Below are positions 63,636 through 64,000 of a stretch of 64,000 nt of DNA, in pieces. Within the stretch, counting starts at the first letter, position 1; the number at the start of each line of letters is the position of its first letter. Under the pieces are notes generated by a model. The model had not been told where the DNA came from, searched no databases, and saw nothing but the letters and a program-made list of their open reading frames with translations. Both the position numbers and the translations under genes were made by a program. The stretch lies in NCBI RefSeq assembly GCF_002979435.1, contig NZ_PCOV01000010.1, positions 1 through 64,000 on the forward strand, in the 5' to 3' direction. This DNA is from Microbacterium sp. MYb66. Lineage in GTDB: Bacteria; Actinomycetota; Actinomycetes; Actinomycetales; Microbacteriaceae.

Positions 63636-64000
63636 GCACGCATCCGGTCACCCTGTTCACCGGTCAATGGGCCGACCTGCCCTTCGAGGAGGTCGCCCGG
63701 CTCGCGGCGGAGTGGGGCTACGACGGGCTCGAGGTCGCGGCATCCGGCGATCACCTCGATCTGCGACGTGCCGACGAGGACGAGGCGTACGTGGCCTCGC
63801 GCAAGGAGATCCTCGACCGCCACGGGCTGAGGATCTTCGCGATCTCGAACCATCTGGCCGGTCAAGCGGTGTGCGATGCGCCGATCGACTTCCGTCACCA
63901 GGCGATCCTGCGCGACTACGTGTGGGGCGACGGCGAGGCCGAGGGTGTGCGGCAACGGGCCGCCGAAGACATGAAGCGCGCCGCACGAGTCGCCCGCAAG
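63632..64000 (+). CDS. Sugar phosphate isomerase/epimerase-type protein, cut by the window end
   Basis: The first 123 codons of a frame that continues past the window. It reads [20 protein letters not shown] and then [40 protein letters not shown], all typical of the TIM-barrel isomerase/epimerase family; it lies ATGA-coupled to the preceding isomerase. No stop is in the window. Being paired with a different TIM-barrel enzyme, it likely performs a separate step of the same pathway. Confidence 0.85.
   Translation, partial: MSTHPVTLFTGQWADLPFEEVARLAAEWGYDGLEVAASGDHLDLRRADEDEAYVASRKEILDRHGLRIFAISNHLAGQAVCDAPIDFRHQAILRDYVWGDGEAEGVRQRAAEDMKRAARVARK

Overview
The window is a high-GC stretch of an actinobacterial chromosome. 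Gene content suggests a Microbacteriaceae member, most likely Microbacterium or a close relative. The evidence is a class Ib nrdHIEF set, PucR/Lrp/IclR/ROK regulators, many GTG starts, very frequent 4-8 bp stop/start overlaps, and gene products of actinobacterial type. The genus is an inference. I see no insertion sequence, integrase, CRISPR array or tRNA; the window reads as stable, catabolism-rich chromosome.

Layout. (1) 1-112: 3' end of a 5S rRNA gene and its terminator, the end of an rRNA operon. (2) 150-7642: histidine utilisation (IclR regulator, hutH-hutU-hutI on +, an arginase-family hutG candidate on -) plus a DUF445 membrane protein. (3) 7748-8020: a CsoR/RcnR-type metal repressor with an unusual ligand set. 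(4) 8180-20409: a polyamine/amine region with potADBC and a coupled amidohydrolase, an omega-aminotransferase plus CoA-acylating aldehyde dehydrogenase under a divergent PucR regulator, and an Lrp regulator with a second aminotransferase. (5) 20485-24608: acyl-CoA dehydrogenase-like protein, alpha/beta hydrolase, PfkB sugar kinase, MFS transporter. (6) 24999-28839: nrdHIEF behind a 390-base control region holding DnaA-box-like words. (7) 30071-42844: a peptide-scavenging island with a divergent amidase, oligopeptide ABC transporter (fused double ATPase), GbsR/MarR regulator, M14 and M17 peptidases, PaiB-like protein, ornithine-cyclodeaminase-family protein and a TauE/SafE permease. (8) 42921-53242: mixed housekeeping and uncharacterised genes, including an XRE/ImmA pair with a perfect palindromic operator candidate. 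(9) 53351-64000: a sugar/polyol region with three TIM-barrel isomerase/epimerase-type proteins (the last cut by the window end), two Gfo/Idh/MocA oxidoreductases, a ROK regulator lacking the usual zinc cysteines, and a ribose-type ABC importer.

How they work together. Most of the window is import-plus-degradation modules, each with its own regulator: histidine to glutamate; polyamine-like substrates through transamination and acyl-CoA formation; peptides to amino acids; and an unidentified sugar that is probably oxidised by Gfo/Idh enzymes and processed by TIM-barrel enzymes. The less ordinary points are the regulatory palindromes between divergent genes (31587-31610, 49260-49279, 8071-8095), the coupled peptide island, the oxidoreductase/TIM-barrel sugar locus, and an apparent strand-symmetric enrichment of the word GGATGC/GCATCC. 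All protein names rest on reading motifs and overall similarity; no database search was run.
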